A stretch of DNA of 64,000 nt from Metabacillus litoralis (GCF_020524045.1 NZ_JAIVKL010000001.1:248001-312000); one strand, 5' to 3'; shown: positions 18,944 to 28,803, numbered from the stretch's first letter. Numbers and translations: made by a program. Notes: a model not told the origin generated them from the sequence alone.

Positions 18944-20302
18944 ATGAATGATATTACATACCTTTTATTAAAATGGGATCAAATATTACAAAGATTAAAG
19001 AACAATAACGGCGTAGTTCATCACATTGAAATTGGAAAAAAAGCATCGATACAGGAGATAGAAGCTAAAGAAAAAGAGTTAGGATATCAATTACCAGAAT
19101 CATTTAAATACATTTTAAAAAACTTAGGAACATCTCTCTCTTTTTATTACTCATTTTCTGAAGATACAATTATTCCAAGTGAATTTAACCAAATATCCTC
19201 TGGAGAAATAAATTGGAACATAGATTTCCTTCAAAATTTAGATTTATTAGCTGACGAACTTATGGAAGACGGAGAAGATTATGCTGTAACACTTAGAGGA
19301 AAACTAGAGTTTTCTCATACTGGAAACGGAGATATTTATGCGTTCGATATGTCTGTTGAAAGTGATGAGAAACCAGTAATTTATTGGGATCATGAAGAAG
19401 ACACAGTTACTTATATTGCAGAATCATTTATCGATTATTTATTTAAAATAACTGAACTAGGATGTATTGGTAGTGAAAAATGGCAACTTGAATATTTTCT
19501 TATTGAATCAGGGTTGGATACGACAAGTCCTGTTGCTGCAAAATGGAAGGATTGGTTTGAGTCATTTTCAGAGACAACTCTAAATGATGTGAGAAATAGC
19601 ATGAAACAGTTAATAGATTTTACTGTTTATCGAGAAAGGTTAGATGAAAAATCAATCGAATTCCTCGGAAAATTCAACAGAAAAAACATATTTGATTACC
19701 TCTTAGTAGAATTAGATAAAAAAGAGGGATATATAAAGCAGAAGATCATATGTGAGGTGATCGGAAGAGTTTTGGGAAATGATGCAGAGTCATGGGTTAG
19801 AAGTTTGTGGGAAGCAAACCAAGATATTCTGGATCCAAGATTGCGATCATTTCTAACTTCAATGTGTATTAATAGGGCTACAGGATTATCTTTAGTATTT
19901 AATTTTCTTGAACAACAATCTAATAAAAAGATAACTGGATATGAAGCACTTTCTCATCTAGGTGATTTCCATTCAAGTGATGTTATTTTGTGGATGGAGG
20001 AGCATATTCAATTTCCTGTAACAGAAGGTTGGGACGAACTTTTCATTAGTTCAAATTTTTCGTGGAAAGAAATTGAAAGATGGACCTCTTTAGAAGAGAA
20101 GCATGAAGTAACTGTGATTCACGCATTAGAAAATTATGTACAAGAGAAGGTCGCAACTAATAATTTCCAGCCTGTTATCTCAGATCTTCCAACAAAATCG
20201 AATTTTCTTGATTTTCTTGTTAAATTACGTTCGAAACAAGTGTTAAAAAGGCGGATCCTTCCCTTAGATAATGTTATCCAAAACATAAATATATTTTATT
20301 AG
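18944..20302 (+). CDS. SUKH-domain protein with long helical C-terminal region
   Basis: 452 residues. The N-terminal 165 residues form a SUKH (SMI1/KNR4) domain: IEAKEKELGYQLPESFKYIL, then a strand-rich core with HTGNGDIYAFD and VIYWDHEED. The rest is helical with repeats such as IKQKIICEVIGRVLG and LRSFLTSMCINRATG, suggestive of HEAT-type repeats; it is a guess from pattern only. SUKH proteins are often immunity proteins. No toxin lies beside this one, so it may be an orphan immunity gene or have a housekeeping role. The ATG at 18944 follows GCGGGAG; the GTG at 18935 directly abuts that site. It is on the plus strand, against the core genes. Confidence 0.75.
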   Translation: MNDITYLLLKWDQILQRLKNNNGVVHHIEIGKKASIQEIEAKEKELGYQLPESFKYILKNLGTSLSFYYSFSEDTIIPSEFNQISSGEINWNIDFLQNLDLLADELMEDGEDYAVTLRGKLEFSHTGNGDIYAFDMSVESDEKPVIYWDHEEDTVTYIAESFIDYLFKITELGCIGSEKWQLEYFLIESGLDTTSPVAAKWKDWFESFSETTLNDVRNSMKQLIDFTVYRERLDEKSIEFLGKFNRKNIFDYLLVELDKKEGYIKQKIICEVIGRVLGNDAESWVRSLWEANQDILDPRLRSFLTSMCINRATGLSLVFNFLEQQSNKKITGYEALSHLGDFHSSDVILWMEEHIQFPVTEGWDELFISSNFSWKEIERWTSLEEKHEVTVIHALENYVQEKVATNNFQPVISDLPTKSNFLDFLVKLRSKQVLKRRILPLDNVIQNINIFY

Positions 20303-20348
20303 TTTGTGAAAAATTCATTTAAACCACACCTCTTTTTTGCATTAAAAA

Positions 20349-20371
20349 ACAGCGGTATTAGATACCACTGT
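20349..20371 (+). terminator. Hairpin after the SUKH gene
   Basis: ACAGCGGTAT (20349-20358) pairs with ATACCACTGT (20362-20371) with one mismatch and a 3-nt loop, then CTTTAG. The poly-T tail seems to have been displaced: an identical ATACCACTGTCTTT followed by more T occurs at 20546. Confidence 0.6.
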
Positions 20372-20559
20372 CTTTAGACTGTTGACAAACGCTCGCTTTT
20401 TTCTACTCAACATGCTGAGGTGCCCATTACCATACAGAGTAACTCCGCTCCTATCAAGGCTTTGCGCCTCGAAAGTCAATCGTTTTCAATCAGTCTGAAG
20501 GGTTTGAAAGCATACTTTGTCTACAAACTGAGACATCCGTATAATATACCACTGTCTTT
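20362..20559. repeat. 14-bp direct repeat flanking a 170-bp segment
   Basis: ATACCACTGTCTTT occurs at 20362-20375 and 20546-20559. Between them, just inside, are the loosely inverted sequences AGACTGTTGACAAAC and GTTTGTAGACAAAG (minus strand), at about 20377-20391 and 20514-20529. This could be a small inserted element with a target duplication, or a duplicated terminator. No gene is inside. Confidence 0.5.
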
Positions 20560-20603
20560 TTTTGCATGAATATAATATCTTCACTTCAAATATTTTATTG
20601 CTA

Positions 20604-21779
20604 TTAAATAATGTTAAGCTCTTTACCAGCTTTCTCAAATATATTAAGAGCTTCTTGCAGCTCCTCTTTAGAGTGCTCAGCCGTAACAATCGTTCTAACC
20701 CTTGCTAAACCTTTTGCAACTGTAGGAAATGCAATTCCTTGTGCGAAAACTCCATATTCCAATAGTTTATCAGAGAATCTATGAGATAAAGCCTCATCAC
20801 CAACGATTACAGGGGTAATTGGGGTACCACTTTTTCCAGTATTGAAGCCTAAATTTTGAAGTCCTTCTTTGAAGAATTTTGTATTTTCCCAAAGCTTTGC
20901 AATCAATTCAGGTTCATCTAATAACACGTCAATTGCCTCCATACAAGCTGCAGTAACTGCTGGTGGATGTGATGTACTAAATAAAAATGGTCTTCCTTTA
21001 TGAATTAAGTAATCAATAAGAGTCTTAGAGCTTGCAACATAGCCACCTAATACACCAACAGCTTTACTTAACGTTCCGACTTGAATATGAACACGTCCGT
21101 CTAATCCGAAATGATTAACTGTACCACGTCCATTTTCACCTAAAACACCTGAAGCATGTGCATCATCTACCATTATTAGTGCATCATATTTTTCAGCTAA
21201 ATCAACAATTTCTGGTAGCGGTGCAATATTACCATCCATTGAGAAAACACCGTCAGTTACAATAATCCTTACTCTAAAATCCTCTGACTCTTTTAATGCC
21301 CTCTCTAGGTCAGCCATATCTATATGTTGATATACTTTTCTTGCTGCTTTAGTTAAACGGATACCATCAATAATAGATGCGTGATTTAATGAATCAGAAA
21401 TCACGACATCATCCTTAGTTAAAATGGATGAAAGAACACCTTGATTGGTTGTGAATCCAGATTGAAATACCAATGCTGCTTCTGTGTGTTTAAACTTAGC
21501 AAGTTTTTCTTCAAGTTCTTGATGCATATTGAATGTCCCAGCAATTGTTCGTACAGAACCAGTTCCAGCCCCATAAGTTTCCACAGCTGCTTTTGCTGCA
21601 TGAGTTAAACGGGGATGACTTGTTAAACCTAAATAATTATTTGAAGAAAGCTGTATCACTTCTCTTCCATTAATAACTACCTTTGCACCCTGATCACTTT
21701 CTAAAGGAATTAATTTTCTGAAAGTTCCTTGTCTTTTCATCTCATCTAGTTCATTTTGCAAATATTCGAAGCCTCTCAT
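20604..21779 (-). CDS. kbl: 2-amino-3-ketobutyrate coenzyme A ligase
   Basis: 391 residues. A PLP enzyme of the alpha-oxoamine synthase family. It cleaves 2-amino-3-oxobutyrate with CoA into glycine and acetyl-CoA, the second step of threonine breakdown. [35 protein letters not shown] and the PLP-lysine motif [12 protein letters not shown] are present. The second ATG (21779) is chosen because AGGAGG lies 8 nt before it and only 2 nt before the first ATG. It starts 26 bp after tdh, forming an operon. Confidence 0.96.
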   Translation of the reverse strand: MRGFEYLQNELDEMKRQGTFRKLIPLESDQGAKVVINGREVIQLSSNNYLGLTSHPRLTHAAKAAVETYGAGTGSVRTIAGTFNMHQELEEKLAKFKHTEAALVFQSGFTTNQGVLSSILTKDDVVISDSLNHASIIDGIRLTKAARKVYQHIDMADLERALKESEDFRVRIIVTDGVFSMDGNIAPLPEIVDLAEKYDALIMVDDAHASGVLGENGRGTVNHFGLDGRVHIQVGTLSKAVGVLGGYVASSKTLIDYLIHKGRPFLFSTSHPPAVTAACMEAIDVLLDEPELIAKLWENTKFFKEGLQNLGFNTGKSGTPITPVIVGDEALSHRFSDKLLEYGVFAQGIAFPTVAKGLARVRTIVTAEHSKEELQEALNIFEKAGKELNII

Positions 21780-21805
21780 TATCATTTCCTCCTATTAATT
21801 TCTAT

Positions 21806-22846
21806 TTAAGGATGTAATACAACTTTTCCACAATTACCGTCCATCATAAGATCAAAGCCTTTTTCATATTCTTCTAATGAAAAATGGTGAGTGATTATTG
21901 GTTTCACATCTACTTGACCCGAATGAATTAAACCTGAAACCTGCTGCCATGTTTCAAACATCTTTCTACCTGTTATACCTTGAACAGTAATCCCCTTGAA
22001 AACGATATCATTTGTAACATCGAATTCAACTGGTCTAACCGGCAAGCTTAGAATAGATACTCTCCCACCATTTGTGACCATTTTGAAACCTTGATTCATT
22101 GCAATTGGGTGACCTGACATTTCACAAACTACGTCAACACCATTTCCCTCTGTTAGTTGCTGAACAATTTGAAGTGGATCGACAGTTTTCGAATCTACAA
22201 TAGAAGTTGCACCCATTTGTTTCGCTAAATCTAGTCGATATTCATTGACATCAAAAGCTATTACCTGTGCTGCACCAGCTGCCTTAGCAACACCTACTGC
22301 CATTATACCTATTGGACCACAACCAATAATTGCAACTGTTTTTCCTACAACATCTCCTGCTAAAACTGTGTGAACAGCATTTCCCATTGGTTCTTGAATA
22401 GAAGCAACATCATAAGGCATTTCCTTAGGATTTTTCCATAGATTTGCTGAAGGAATAGCAACATACTCCGCAAAACAACCTTGTGTGTCTACACCAATAA
22501 TTTTAGTGTTTTTACATATATGGGCCTTACCAGTTAAACACTGTGAACATTTGCCACATACCAAATGTGTTTCAGCTGAAACGGAATCACCAATATTCAC
22601 ATTTGTTACATTCGCACCTATCTCTACTACTTCACCTGAAAATTCATGACCAAAAACATACGGTGGATTTACTCGACTTGCAGACCATTCATCCCATTTA
22701 TATATATGAACATCAGTGCCACAAATAGATGTAGCTTTTACCTTAATTAATACTTCATGATCATTTATACTTGGAATATCAACCAATTGCAGTTTTGCCC
22801 CATAACCGCGGTGATGCTTCACTATCGCTTTCATCTTTCCACTCAT
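21806..22846 (-). CDS. tdh: L-threonine 3-dehydrogenase
   Basis: 346 residues. Zinc- and NAD-dependent oxidation of threonine to 2-amino-3-oxobutyrate, which Kbl then cleaves. ATSICGTDVHIYKWDEW and GHEFSGEV hold the catalytic zinc; CGKCSQCLTGKAHIC holds the structural zinc; IIGCGPIGIMAVG binds NAD. I take the ATG at 22846 (MSGKMKAIVK), 8 nt after AAGGGG; the GTG at 22855 overlaps that site. Confidence 0.96.
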   Translation of the reverse strand: MSGKMKAIVKHHRGYGAKLQLVDIPSINDHEVLIKVKATSICGTDVHIYKWDEWSASRVNPPYVFGHEFSGEVVEIGANVTNVNIGDSVSAETHLVCGKCSQCLTGKAHICKNTKIIGVDTQGCFAEYVAIPSANLWKNPKEMPYDVASIQEPMGNAVHTVLAGDVVGKTVAIIGCGPIGIMAVGVAKAAGAAQVIAFDVNEYRLDLAKQMGATSIVDSKTVDPLQIVQQLTEGNGVDVVCEMSGHPIAMNQGFKMVTNGGRVSILSLPVRPVEFDVTNDIVFKGITVQGITGRKMFETWQQVSGLIHSGQVDVKPIITHHFSLEEYEKGFDLMMDGNCGKVVLHP

Positions 22847-22885
22847 AAAATACACCCCTTAAAATTGAAACCCTTTTATATCTAT

Positions 22886-22913
22886 ATTTTATCATCGTGA
22901 TTTCTTTTGTAAA
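22886..22913 (-). promoter_or_regulatory. Candidate sigma-A promoter of tdh-kbl
   Basis: Minus strand -35 TTTACA (22908-22913) and -10 TAAAAT (22886-22891) with a 16-bp spacer, about 40 nt before the ribosome binding site. Confidence 0.5.
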
Positions 22914-23009
22914 TAACAGTGTATTTTTACAGTAGACAAATGATCCTGTGTAAAATAAAATTTTTATTTTTACATATGTCCATTTTAAACTTTGTTGTTT
23001 ATTTGCATT

Positions 23010-23132
23010 TCAGTCAATCTTTTTAAGGGAAAATTGTATTTTTATCCAAGCATCTCCCGAAATAATTTCATATAATTCACTCCAATCAACATTAAGCATC
23101 AACATAGCTCTTCCTAAAAAAGCATCTAATTT
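23010..23132 (-). other. Possible 40-codon gene remnant
   Basis: The minus strand reads LDAFLGRAMLMLNVDWSELY and continues to a TGA at 23010, with normal-looking protein composition. It is preceded by several in-frame stops and has no convincing start. It may be the tail of a decayed gene between tdh and korB. I do not recognise the family. Confidence 0.3.
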
Positions 23133-23180
23133 CTAACATTAGTTTACATAATATTATTATGTTTTGGAATAGATGAACAA

Positions 23181-23212
23181 AAAAAGATTGATGAATGTTC
23201 ATCAATCTTTTT
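23181..23212 (-). terminator. korB terminator
   Basis: A perfect 15-bp stem (23181-23195 with 23198-23212) with a 2-nt loop, built on AAAAAGATTGATGAA, followed by T-rich sequence on the minus strand. Confidence 0.9.
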
Positions 23213-23257
23213 CAAGGCTTATTGGCCCGAGACAAGCATGGTGATTTTGATTTTTAA

Positions 23258-24127
23258 TTACATAAATTCTGCAACTAATTTATTGAATACTTCTTCATCA
23301 ATTTCTAAATCAGCTTGTGATAATGGCTTATCACTGTAACCAGTTAAAAGTTCTTGATAAGATTTTTGCTCAGTGTTTTGATAGATAAGGCCTGTTACTA
23401 ACCCTTTATGCTTCATAAGTGTTTGCATTGCAGTTTCTTTACTATGCGGATCATATCCTTCCACATCAGCAAGCTTGGTTAGATTTTCTTTAAACCAATC
23501 ATATGTGTTTACCTTATTATACGTAACACAAGGACTAAATACATTTATAAGTGAGAATCCTTTATGATTGATACCAGCTTCTATTAGGGCTGTTAAATCC
23601 TTTAAATCGGTTGAAAAACTTTGCGCTACAAAAGTAGCACCAGCTGTTAGTGCCATTTCCATAACTGATAAAGCAGATTCTATTGAACCTTGTGGCGTAC
23701 TTTTTGTTACAAATCCAGCATCACTTCGTGGAGATGTTTGTCCTTTTGTTAACCCATAGATTTGGTTATCCATGACTATATACGTAATATCAATGTTACG
23801 ACGAATGGCGTGAATCGTGTGACCCATACCGATCGCAAAGCCATCTCCATCTCCGCCTGATGCAATGACAGTCAAATCTTTATTAGCCATCTTCACACCT
23901 TGAGCAATTGGTAATGAACGACCATGAATCCCATGGAAGCCATAAGAGTTAATATAACCTGAAATACGCCCAGAACAACCAATTCCTGATACAACTGCTA
24001 ACTCTTCTGGAGTTAATCCTACATTTGCAGCAGCACGCTGTATTGCAGCTTGTACTGAGAAATCCCCACATCCAGGACACCAGTTAGGTTTTACATTATT
24101 ACGAAAATCTTTAAATGTTGTCGCCAT
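23258..24127 (-). CDS. korB: 2-oxoacid:ferredoxin oxidoreductase, beta subunit
   Basis: 289 residues. The thiamine diphosphate-binding subunit: NWCPGCGDFSVQAAIQRA carries the first cluster/TPP cysteines, GIGCSGRISGY and GDGDGFAIGMGH the TPP-Mg motif, with NQIYGLTKGQTSPRS. With KorA it decarboxylates 2-oxoglutarate (or another 2-oxoacid) to the acyl-CoA, reducing ferredoxin. The substrate is inferred by annotation habit only. It starts 1 bp after korA. Confidence 0.92.
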   Translation of the reverse strand: MATTFKDFRNNVKPNWCPGCGDFSVQAAIQRAAANVGLTPEELAVVSGIGCSGRISGYINSYGFHGIHGRSLPIAQGVKMANKDLTVIASGGDGDGFAIGMGHTIHAIRRNIDITYIVMDNQIYGLTKGQTSPRSDAGFVTKSTPQGSIESALSVMEMALTAGATFVAQSFSTDLKDLTALIEAGINHKGFSLINVFSPCVTYNKVNTYDWFKENLTKLADVEGYDPHSKETAMQTLMKHKGLVTGLIYQNTEQKSYQELLTGYSDKPLSQADLEIDEEVFNKLVAEFM

Positions 24128-24128
24128 A

Positions 24129-25865
24129 CTAAATCAACTCCTTACTTCTCGTATGAATTTCATGAGGAAGGAATGGATTACCATCATATTTTAATAATGA
24201 AGAAATTTTATTTGCATTCCCTACATTCATTTTTATTAAACTTGCTAACTGTCCTGTTGCATTATTTTCTACAACAATAACCTTTTTAGCTGCTTCCACC
24301 AATGGCTGCATTTCCTCTGATGGGAAAGGGTGGATTAGACGAATTTGTGCATGGTTAACTTTAATACCATCAGCTTCTAATCGAGTGATTGCTTCCTCTA
24401 TTGTTCCTCTTGTAGAAATATATCCAACGAGTAACACATCTGGATTTTCATGTTGAAGATTCTTATAAACTGGATTTTTAAAATTAAGGCCCTCTAACTT
24501 TCTAAGACGCTTATCCATCTGTGCTACACGATTGCTTGCAGATTCTGAAGGTTTACCAGTTTCTTCATGTTCTACACCTGTAACATGATGAATACCATTT
24601 TTCATTCCTGGTATAACACGTGGTGAAACGCCATCTTCTGTTACTTCAAAACGCTTGAAGTATGCTTTATTCTCTGATTCAGGTAAATTTTCAGTTAATA
24701 GCTTACCGCGACGAATATTTATTTCACTATAATCTAATGGCTCCACAGTTTGCTTTCCTAAAGATAATTGAAGATCTGTTAAAAGAATAACAGGTACTTG
24801 ATATTCATCAGCTATATTAAATGCTTCTATTGTGTCATAAAATGCCTCTTGAACTGTGCTTGGAGCCATTACAACTTTAGGAATTTCACCATGTGTGCCA
24901 TATATCATGGCCATTAAATCTGATTGCTCCTGCTTTGTTGGTAATCCTGTACTTGGACCACCTCGTTGAGTATCAATAATAACAAGCGGTTGTTCTGTCA
25001 TTCCAGAAAGTCCAATAGCTTCCATCATTAATGATAATCCAGGACCCGCAGATGCTGTAAATGTGCGTGCACCAGCATAATTAGCACCGATTGACATTGT
25101 ACATGCGGCAATTTCATCCTCAGTTTGGATAACAACTCCACCAAATTTAGGTAATTTTTCTATTAAGTATTCCATAATTTCAGAAGCAGGTGTAATCGGA
25201 TATGCTGCCATAAAGCGTGATCCACCAGCAATTGCACCTAAAGCAATTGCATCATTTCCTATCATAAACATTCGCTTACTACCGTCAGCTTTTTCAAGGA
25301 ACATATCTTGTCGTTCAAAGCCAAGATCATTCTTCAAATATTGAGCTCCTTTAGCAATCGCGTCCATGTTCTTTTCTACGATTTTTTCACCTTTACGACC
25401 ATATGTATCATTGACAACATCATGATACTGACTAGGGTCTATATCAAGTATTGCACTTGTTGCACCTATCGCTACCATGTTTTTCATTAAAGAAGTCCCT
25501 AATTCAGTTGCAATTTCAGTGAATGGTACTGAGTATAGTGTTACATTTTCACTTTCAGGAATGCTTGGCTTAAACTTAGCATCTGCTAAGACAATTCCAC
25601 CTTCTCTTAACTCATGAAAATTCACATCAATTGTTTCTTGATCAAAAGCTACTAATATATCAAGATCATCAGAAATAGCTCGCACTTGTTTTGTACTTAC
25701 ACGAATTTTATTATTTGTATGTCCACCCTTAATACGAGAAGAAAAGTGGCGATATCCGTATAAAAAATAACCTAGTCGGTTTAATGCAATAGAGAAAACT
25801 TCACCAGTACTTTCAATACCTTCTCCTTGCTGTCCTCCAACTTTCCAAGAAAGTTGACTTATCAT
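24129..25865 (-). CDS. korA: 2-oxoacid:ferredoxin oxidoreductase, fused gamma-alpha subunit
   Basis: 578 residues. The N-terminal 190 residues are the gamma domain (GGQQGEGIESTGEVFS, YRHFSSRIKGGHTNN). The alpha domain follows with AAYPITPASEIMEYL (about 219-233), GGPSTGLPTKQEQSD and a C-terminal transketolase-like fold. The fusion is the usual arrangement in aerobic Bacillus. Together with korB it gives an alternative to 2-oxoglutarate dehydrogenase that feeds ferredoxin. GAGGGGTG precedes the ATG. Confidence 0.92.
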   Translation of the reverse strand: MISQLSWKVGGQQGEGIESTGEVFSIALNRLGYFLYGYRHFSSRIKGGHTNNKIRVSTKQVRAISDDLDILVAFDQETIDVNFHELREGGIVLADAKFKPSIPESENVTLYSVPFTEIATELGTSLMKNMVAIGATSAILDIDPSQYHDVVNDTYGRKGEKIVEKNMDAIAKGAQYLKNDLGFERQDMFLEKADGSKRMFMIGNDAIALGAIAGGSRFMAAYPITPASEIMEYLIEKLPKFGGVVIQTEDEIAACTMSIGANYAGARTFTASAGPGLSLMMEAIGLSGMTEQPLVIIDTQRGGPSTGLPTKQEQSDLMAMIYGTHGEIPKVVMAPSTVQEAFYDTIEAFNIADEYQVPVILLTDLQLSLGKQTVEPLDYSEINIRRGKLLTENLPESENKAYFKRFEVTEDGVSPRVIPGMKNGIHHVTGVEHEETGKPSESASNRVAQMDKRLRKLEGLNFKNPVYKNLQHENPDVLLVGYISTRGTIEEAITRLEADGIKVNHAQIRLIHPFPSEEMQPLVEAAKKVIVVENNATGQLASLIKMNVGNANKISSLLKYDGNPFLPHEIHTRSKELI

Positions 25866-26058
25866 GTATTTACACCCCTCTAAAAAGCAATGTTCAATTT
25901 ATTTTTAAATATATAACTATCAGTGTATCAATAATCTTATCCAATTTCATTATTATTTCTCAAAAATCACATAGACTACACTAAACGTATCAATTGTAGA
26001 CCTTACGACAAAAAAATACAAGAGTTTCACTTTAATAGAATAAAAGTATTTATTGTAA

Positions 26059-26982
26059 TCAGTAACTCATATGTTCAAAGAAATTTCTATACATAAATTT
26101 ATGTACAAGCTCTTCAGAATATAATTTTTGAAGTTCATTAATTAATGTTTCATAGCCAGAATAATTTTCTAAACCTGTTATTGTCACTTCTATCCCATCA
26201 AAATCTGATCCAAATCCAAGCTGAGTTTCTCCACCTAATGAACAGATATATTCAACTTGTTTTAACACGTCAGAAATAGTAGGGTTACTTCTATTCGAAG
26301 TGAAATAGGGAACAAATGTAACACCTATCATTCCGTTATTTTTCAAAAGAGCAACAATCTGCTCATCCTTTAAGTTTCTCACATGTTTGCAAATCGAATA
26401 AGCATTTGAATGAGATGCAATTGGATACTCCGCTATATCAAGCGCTTCCCAAAAGCTTCTTTCACATGCATGTGAAAGATCTGTCCATAAACGCTGTTCA
26501 TTTAAATAACGAATAACCATTCTACCGAAATTGGTTAATCCACCATTTCTTTTTTCATGAGCTCCATCTGCTACAAGATTTGCAAAATTCCACGTTAACC
26601 CTACTGATCTCACTCCTAAATGATATAATATTTGTAAATTATTCAACTGATCTCCAATAGCATCACAACCTTCTAAAGTTAAAATTGCTCCCATTTCATG
26701 ATTACTTAGTAGATTAATATCTGATTTTGTTTTTATTAGTTTTATTTCTGGAAATTTCTTTAAAATTCTTTGATAAAATAGATTTATTTGTTGAAGAGCA
26801 ACTTCCATTCTGTTTATAAATGGGATATCTTCAGGAATGAAAACAGCAAAACATTGAATATTATTGTTGCGTTCTTGTAATTTAGAGATCGAAACTTGTA
26901 ATCTTTCATCAGAAAAAACATCTATATCTGGTTCCCTCCAAAGCTTATATAACAAATCACAATGAGCATCAAATATTTTCAT
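26059..26982 (-). CDS. Membrane-dipeptidase family (M19) dipeptidase
   Basis: 307 residues. Zinc-ligand motifs of renal-dipeptidase-like enzymes: FDAHCDLLYKLW (HxD), LEGCDAIGD (bridging Glu), DLSHACERSFW and IASHSNAYSICKHVRNL (His pair), GSDFDGIE near the end. It hydrolyses dipeptides, possibly D-amino-acid-containing ones. The start MKIFDAHCD (26982) is preceded by AAGGAGGAGA; the in-frame ATG at 27036 adds an 18-residue extension without such a site. It lies between spoVS and korA. Confidence 0.88.
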   Translation of the reverse strand: MKIFDAHCDLLYKLWREPDIDVFSDERLQVSISKLQERNNNIQCFAVFIPEDIPFINRMEVALQQINLFYQRILKKFPEIKLIKTKSDINLLSNHEMGAILTLEGCDAIGDQLNNLQILYHLGVRSVGLTWNFANLVADGAHEKRNGGLTNFGRMVIRYLNEQRLWTDLSHACERSFWEALDIAEYPIASHSNAYSICKHVRNLKDEQIVALLKNNGMIGVTFVPYFTSNRSNPTISDVLKQVEYICSLGGETQLGFGSDFDGIEVTITGLENYSGYETLINELQKLYSEELVHKFMYRNFFEHMSY

Positions 26983-27235
26983 CTTCCATGTCTCCTCCTT
27001 TTCAATGATATACACACTCTCAGGGTACATCTCCACGATACACTTTTAACATATAAACTAAACGCAAAACGGTTGATCTTGCCTCTCGCATTAAGTAAGC
27101 GCTCATTTCACATGGATTTTACAGCACTATTGTAAAATAAGTTGCTTTACTCTCACTTGAAGTCTAAGCATCTGACATCCCCTAAAAAACCAGATTCCTG
27201 CAGCTAGACAAAGAAACGAACTCATTTATGTTTAG
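26983..27235. other. Intergenic stretch before the dipeptidase
   Basis: Upstream region of the dipeptidase gene. No gene is visible; the sequence is mixed and shows no clear promoter. Confidence 0.4.
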
Positions 27236-27281
27236 GACAAGCAAAAGGTTTGACTCTATAGAGTCAAACCTTTTGCTTGTC
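27236..27281. terminator. 46-bp perfect palindrome, spoVS terminator
   Basis: Both halves (27236-27258 and 27259-27281) are exact reverse complements, starting GACAAGCAAAAGGTTTGACT. There is no central loop. It lies 30 bp from the spoVS stop and could act in both directions; its flanks are only moderately T-rich. Confidence 0.85.
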
Positions 27282-27311
27282 AAATTGACATATATAAATA
27301 ATCTAACGCTT

Positions 27312-27572
27312 TCAACGAGGCTCTACAATGAGCTTAATAGCTGTTCTTTCTTCACCATCTATTAAAATATCTGTAAAAGCAGGTATACAAATTAAATCTA
27401 CTCCACTTGGTGCGACAAAACCTCTAGCAATAGCTACAGCTTTTACTGCTTGATTTAATGCACCAGCACCAATAGCTTGTATTTCTGCTCCACCACGTTC
27501 TCGTAATACCCCAGCCAATGCACCAGCGACAGAATTAGGATTTGATTTTGCTGAAACCTTTAATATTTCCAT
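27312..27572 (-). CDS. spoVS: Stage V sporulation protein S
   Basis: 86 residues, MEILKVSAKSNPNSVAGALA at the N-terminus, one of the most conserved Bacillus sporulation proteins (Alba-like fold). Needed for dehydration of the spore core and coat assembly; also linked to septation. AAGGGGG lies 8 nt before the ATG at 27572; the ORF's longer form begins before that site. It is followed by the 46-bp palindromic terminator. Confidence 0.97.
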   Translation of the reverse strand: MEILKVSAKSNPNSVAGALAGVLRERGGAEIQAIGAGALNQAVKAVAIARGFVAPSGVDLICIPAFTDILIDGEERTAIKLIVEPR

Positions 27573-27840
27573 TTCTAGTTCCCCCTTAGTTTTCAATGAA
27601 TCCTTGAGTGTTCATTAGAACAATCATTGGCATATCTTGTTCAAAGGCTCCCCTTACAAGCCTTTAAACAGTGTTAGTTAATCATCCAATGATACTATAT
27701 TCACTAGAGTTGGAAAATATTCCTGCTTGTTCGCACATTATTTCATATTCTTCGAATAGTAGTAAGTAATACTCTTTAAAAAATGAGTGAAGATAGTTAT
27801 GGTAATACATGGAGGTTTTATATCATTTTAACTTGCAGAT

Positions 27841-28635
27841 TTACTCAAAAAACATATGATCATCATTAATAAGAATACGTTCAATCTTACTTGATTTTCC
27901 AGTTTTATCATCGATGTCTATAATAACACCACTTAATTGTTTTCGACCTTCTGCAACATCGTGACGAACTGGTAGACTTGTTAAAAATCGTTTTAAAATC
28001 ATTTCCTTATCTACACCTAAAATCCCATCGTATGGACCTGTCATACCTACATCGGTAATATAAGCTGTACCTTCATCTAATATCCTGTTGTCTGCAGTCT
28101 GTACATGTGTATGTGTTCCAACTACTGCTGATACTCGACCATTTAAATACCATCCCATCGCTTGTTTTTCACTTGTTGCTTCAGCATGAAAATCAACAAA
28201 AATAATGGGTGTTCGCTTTTGTGCTTCTTCGATTAGTTCATCAGCTTTTTTAAAAGGACAATCTGATGGTGGTAAGAAAGCACGACCTTGAAGATTTATA
28301 ACTGCAATTTCCTTTCCCGCAACTGTAACAAACACCATACCCTTACCTGGATTATCTACTGGAAAATTTGCAGGTCTTATCAGTTTGTGTGCTTTATCAA
28401 TAAACTCAAAAATTTCACGATTATCCCACGTATGATTTCCCATGGTTACTACATGTGCACCACTTTCAATAAATTGCTGATACATTTTCTCAGTAATACC
28501 TCGACCATGTGCAGCATTTTCACCATTAATAATAACAGCCTGTGGTCGATATTTTGTTTTTAATTTAGGTAAATATTCTTTAATCATCTCTCGCCCCGGT
28601 GATCCAAATACATCACCTATAAATAATAACTTCAT
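27841..28635 (-). CDS. ymdB: 2',3'-cyclic nucleotide phosphodiesterase YmdB
   Basis: 264 residues, the calcineurin-like metallophosphoesterase of the YmdB family. GDVFGSPGR, NGENAAHGRGI, MGNHTWDN, FVDFHAEATSEK and VGTHTHVQTAD supply the two-metal centre. In B. subtilis it influences biofilm, motility and RNase Y-related gene expression. AGAGAGGGC precedes the ATG. It is the gene after rny. Confidence 0.96.
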   Translation of the reverse strand: MKLLFIGDVFGSPGREMIKEYLPKLKTKYRPQAVIINGENAAHGRGITEKMYQQFIESGAHVVTMGNHTWDNREIFEFIDKAHKLIRPANFPVDNPGKGMVFVTVAGKEIAVINLQGRAFLPPSDCPFKKADELIEEAQKRTPIIFVDFHAEATSEKQAMGWYLNGRVSAVVGTHTHVQTADNRILDEGTAYITDVGMTGPYDGILGVDKEMILKRFLTSLPVRHDVAEGRKQLSGVIIDIDDKTGKSSKIERILINDDHMFFE

Positions 28636-28803
28636 GATAAAATGCCCTCTCTGTCTTTAGTCTAAATAAATGCAAAATTTCATACTGCTTATGCTAGAAT
28701 TTATTGTTCACCTAGAAAACATATACAATAAAAATTAAATATTACTTATTTATTTAATATAAACCGCTTTATGTACATCCCTAGTTTTACATAAATAACG
28801 CAA

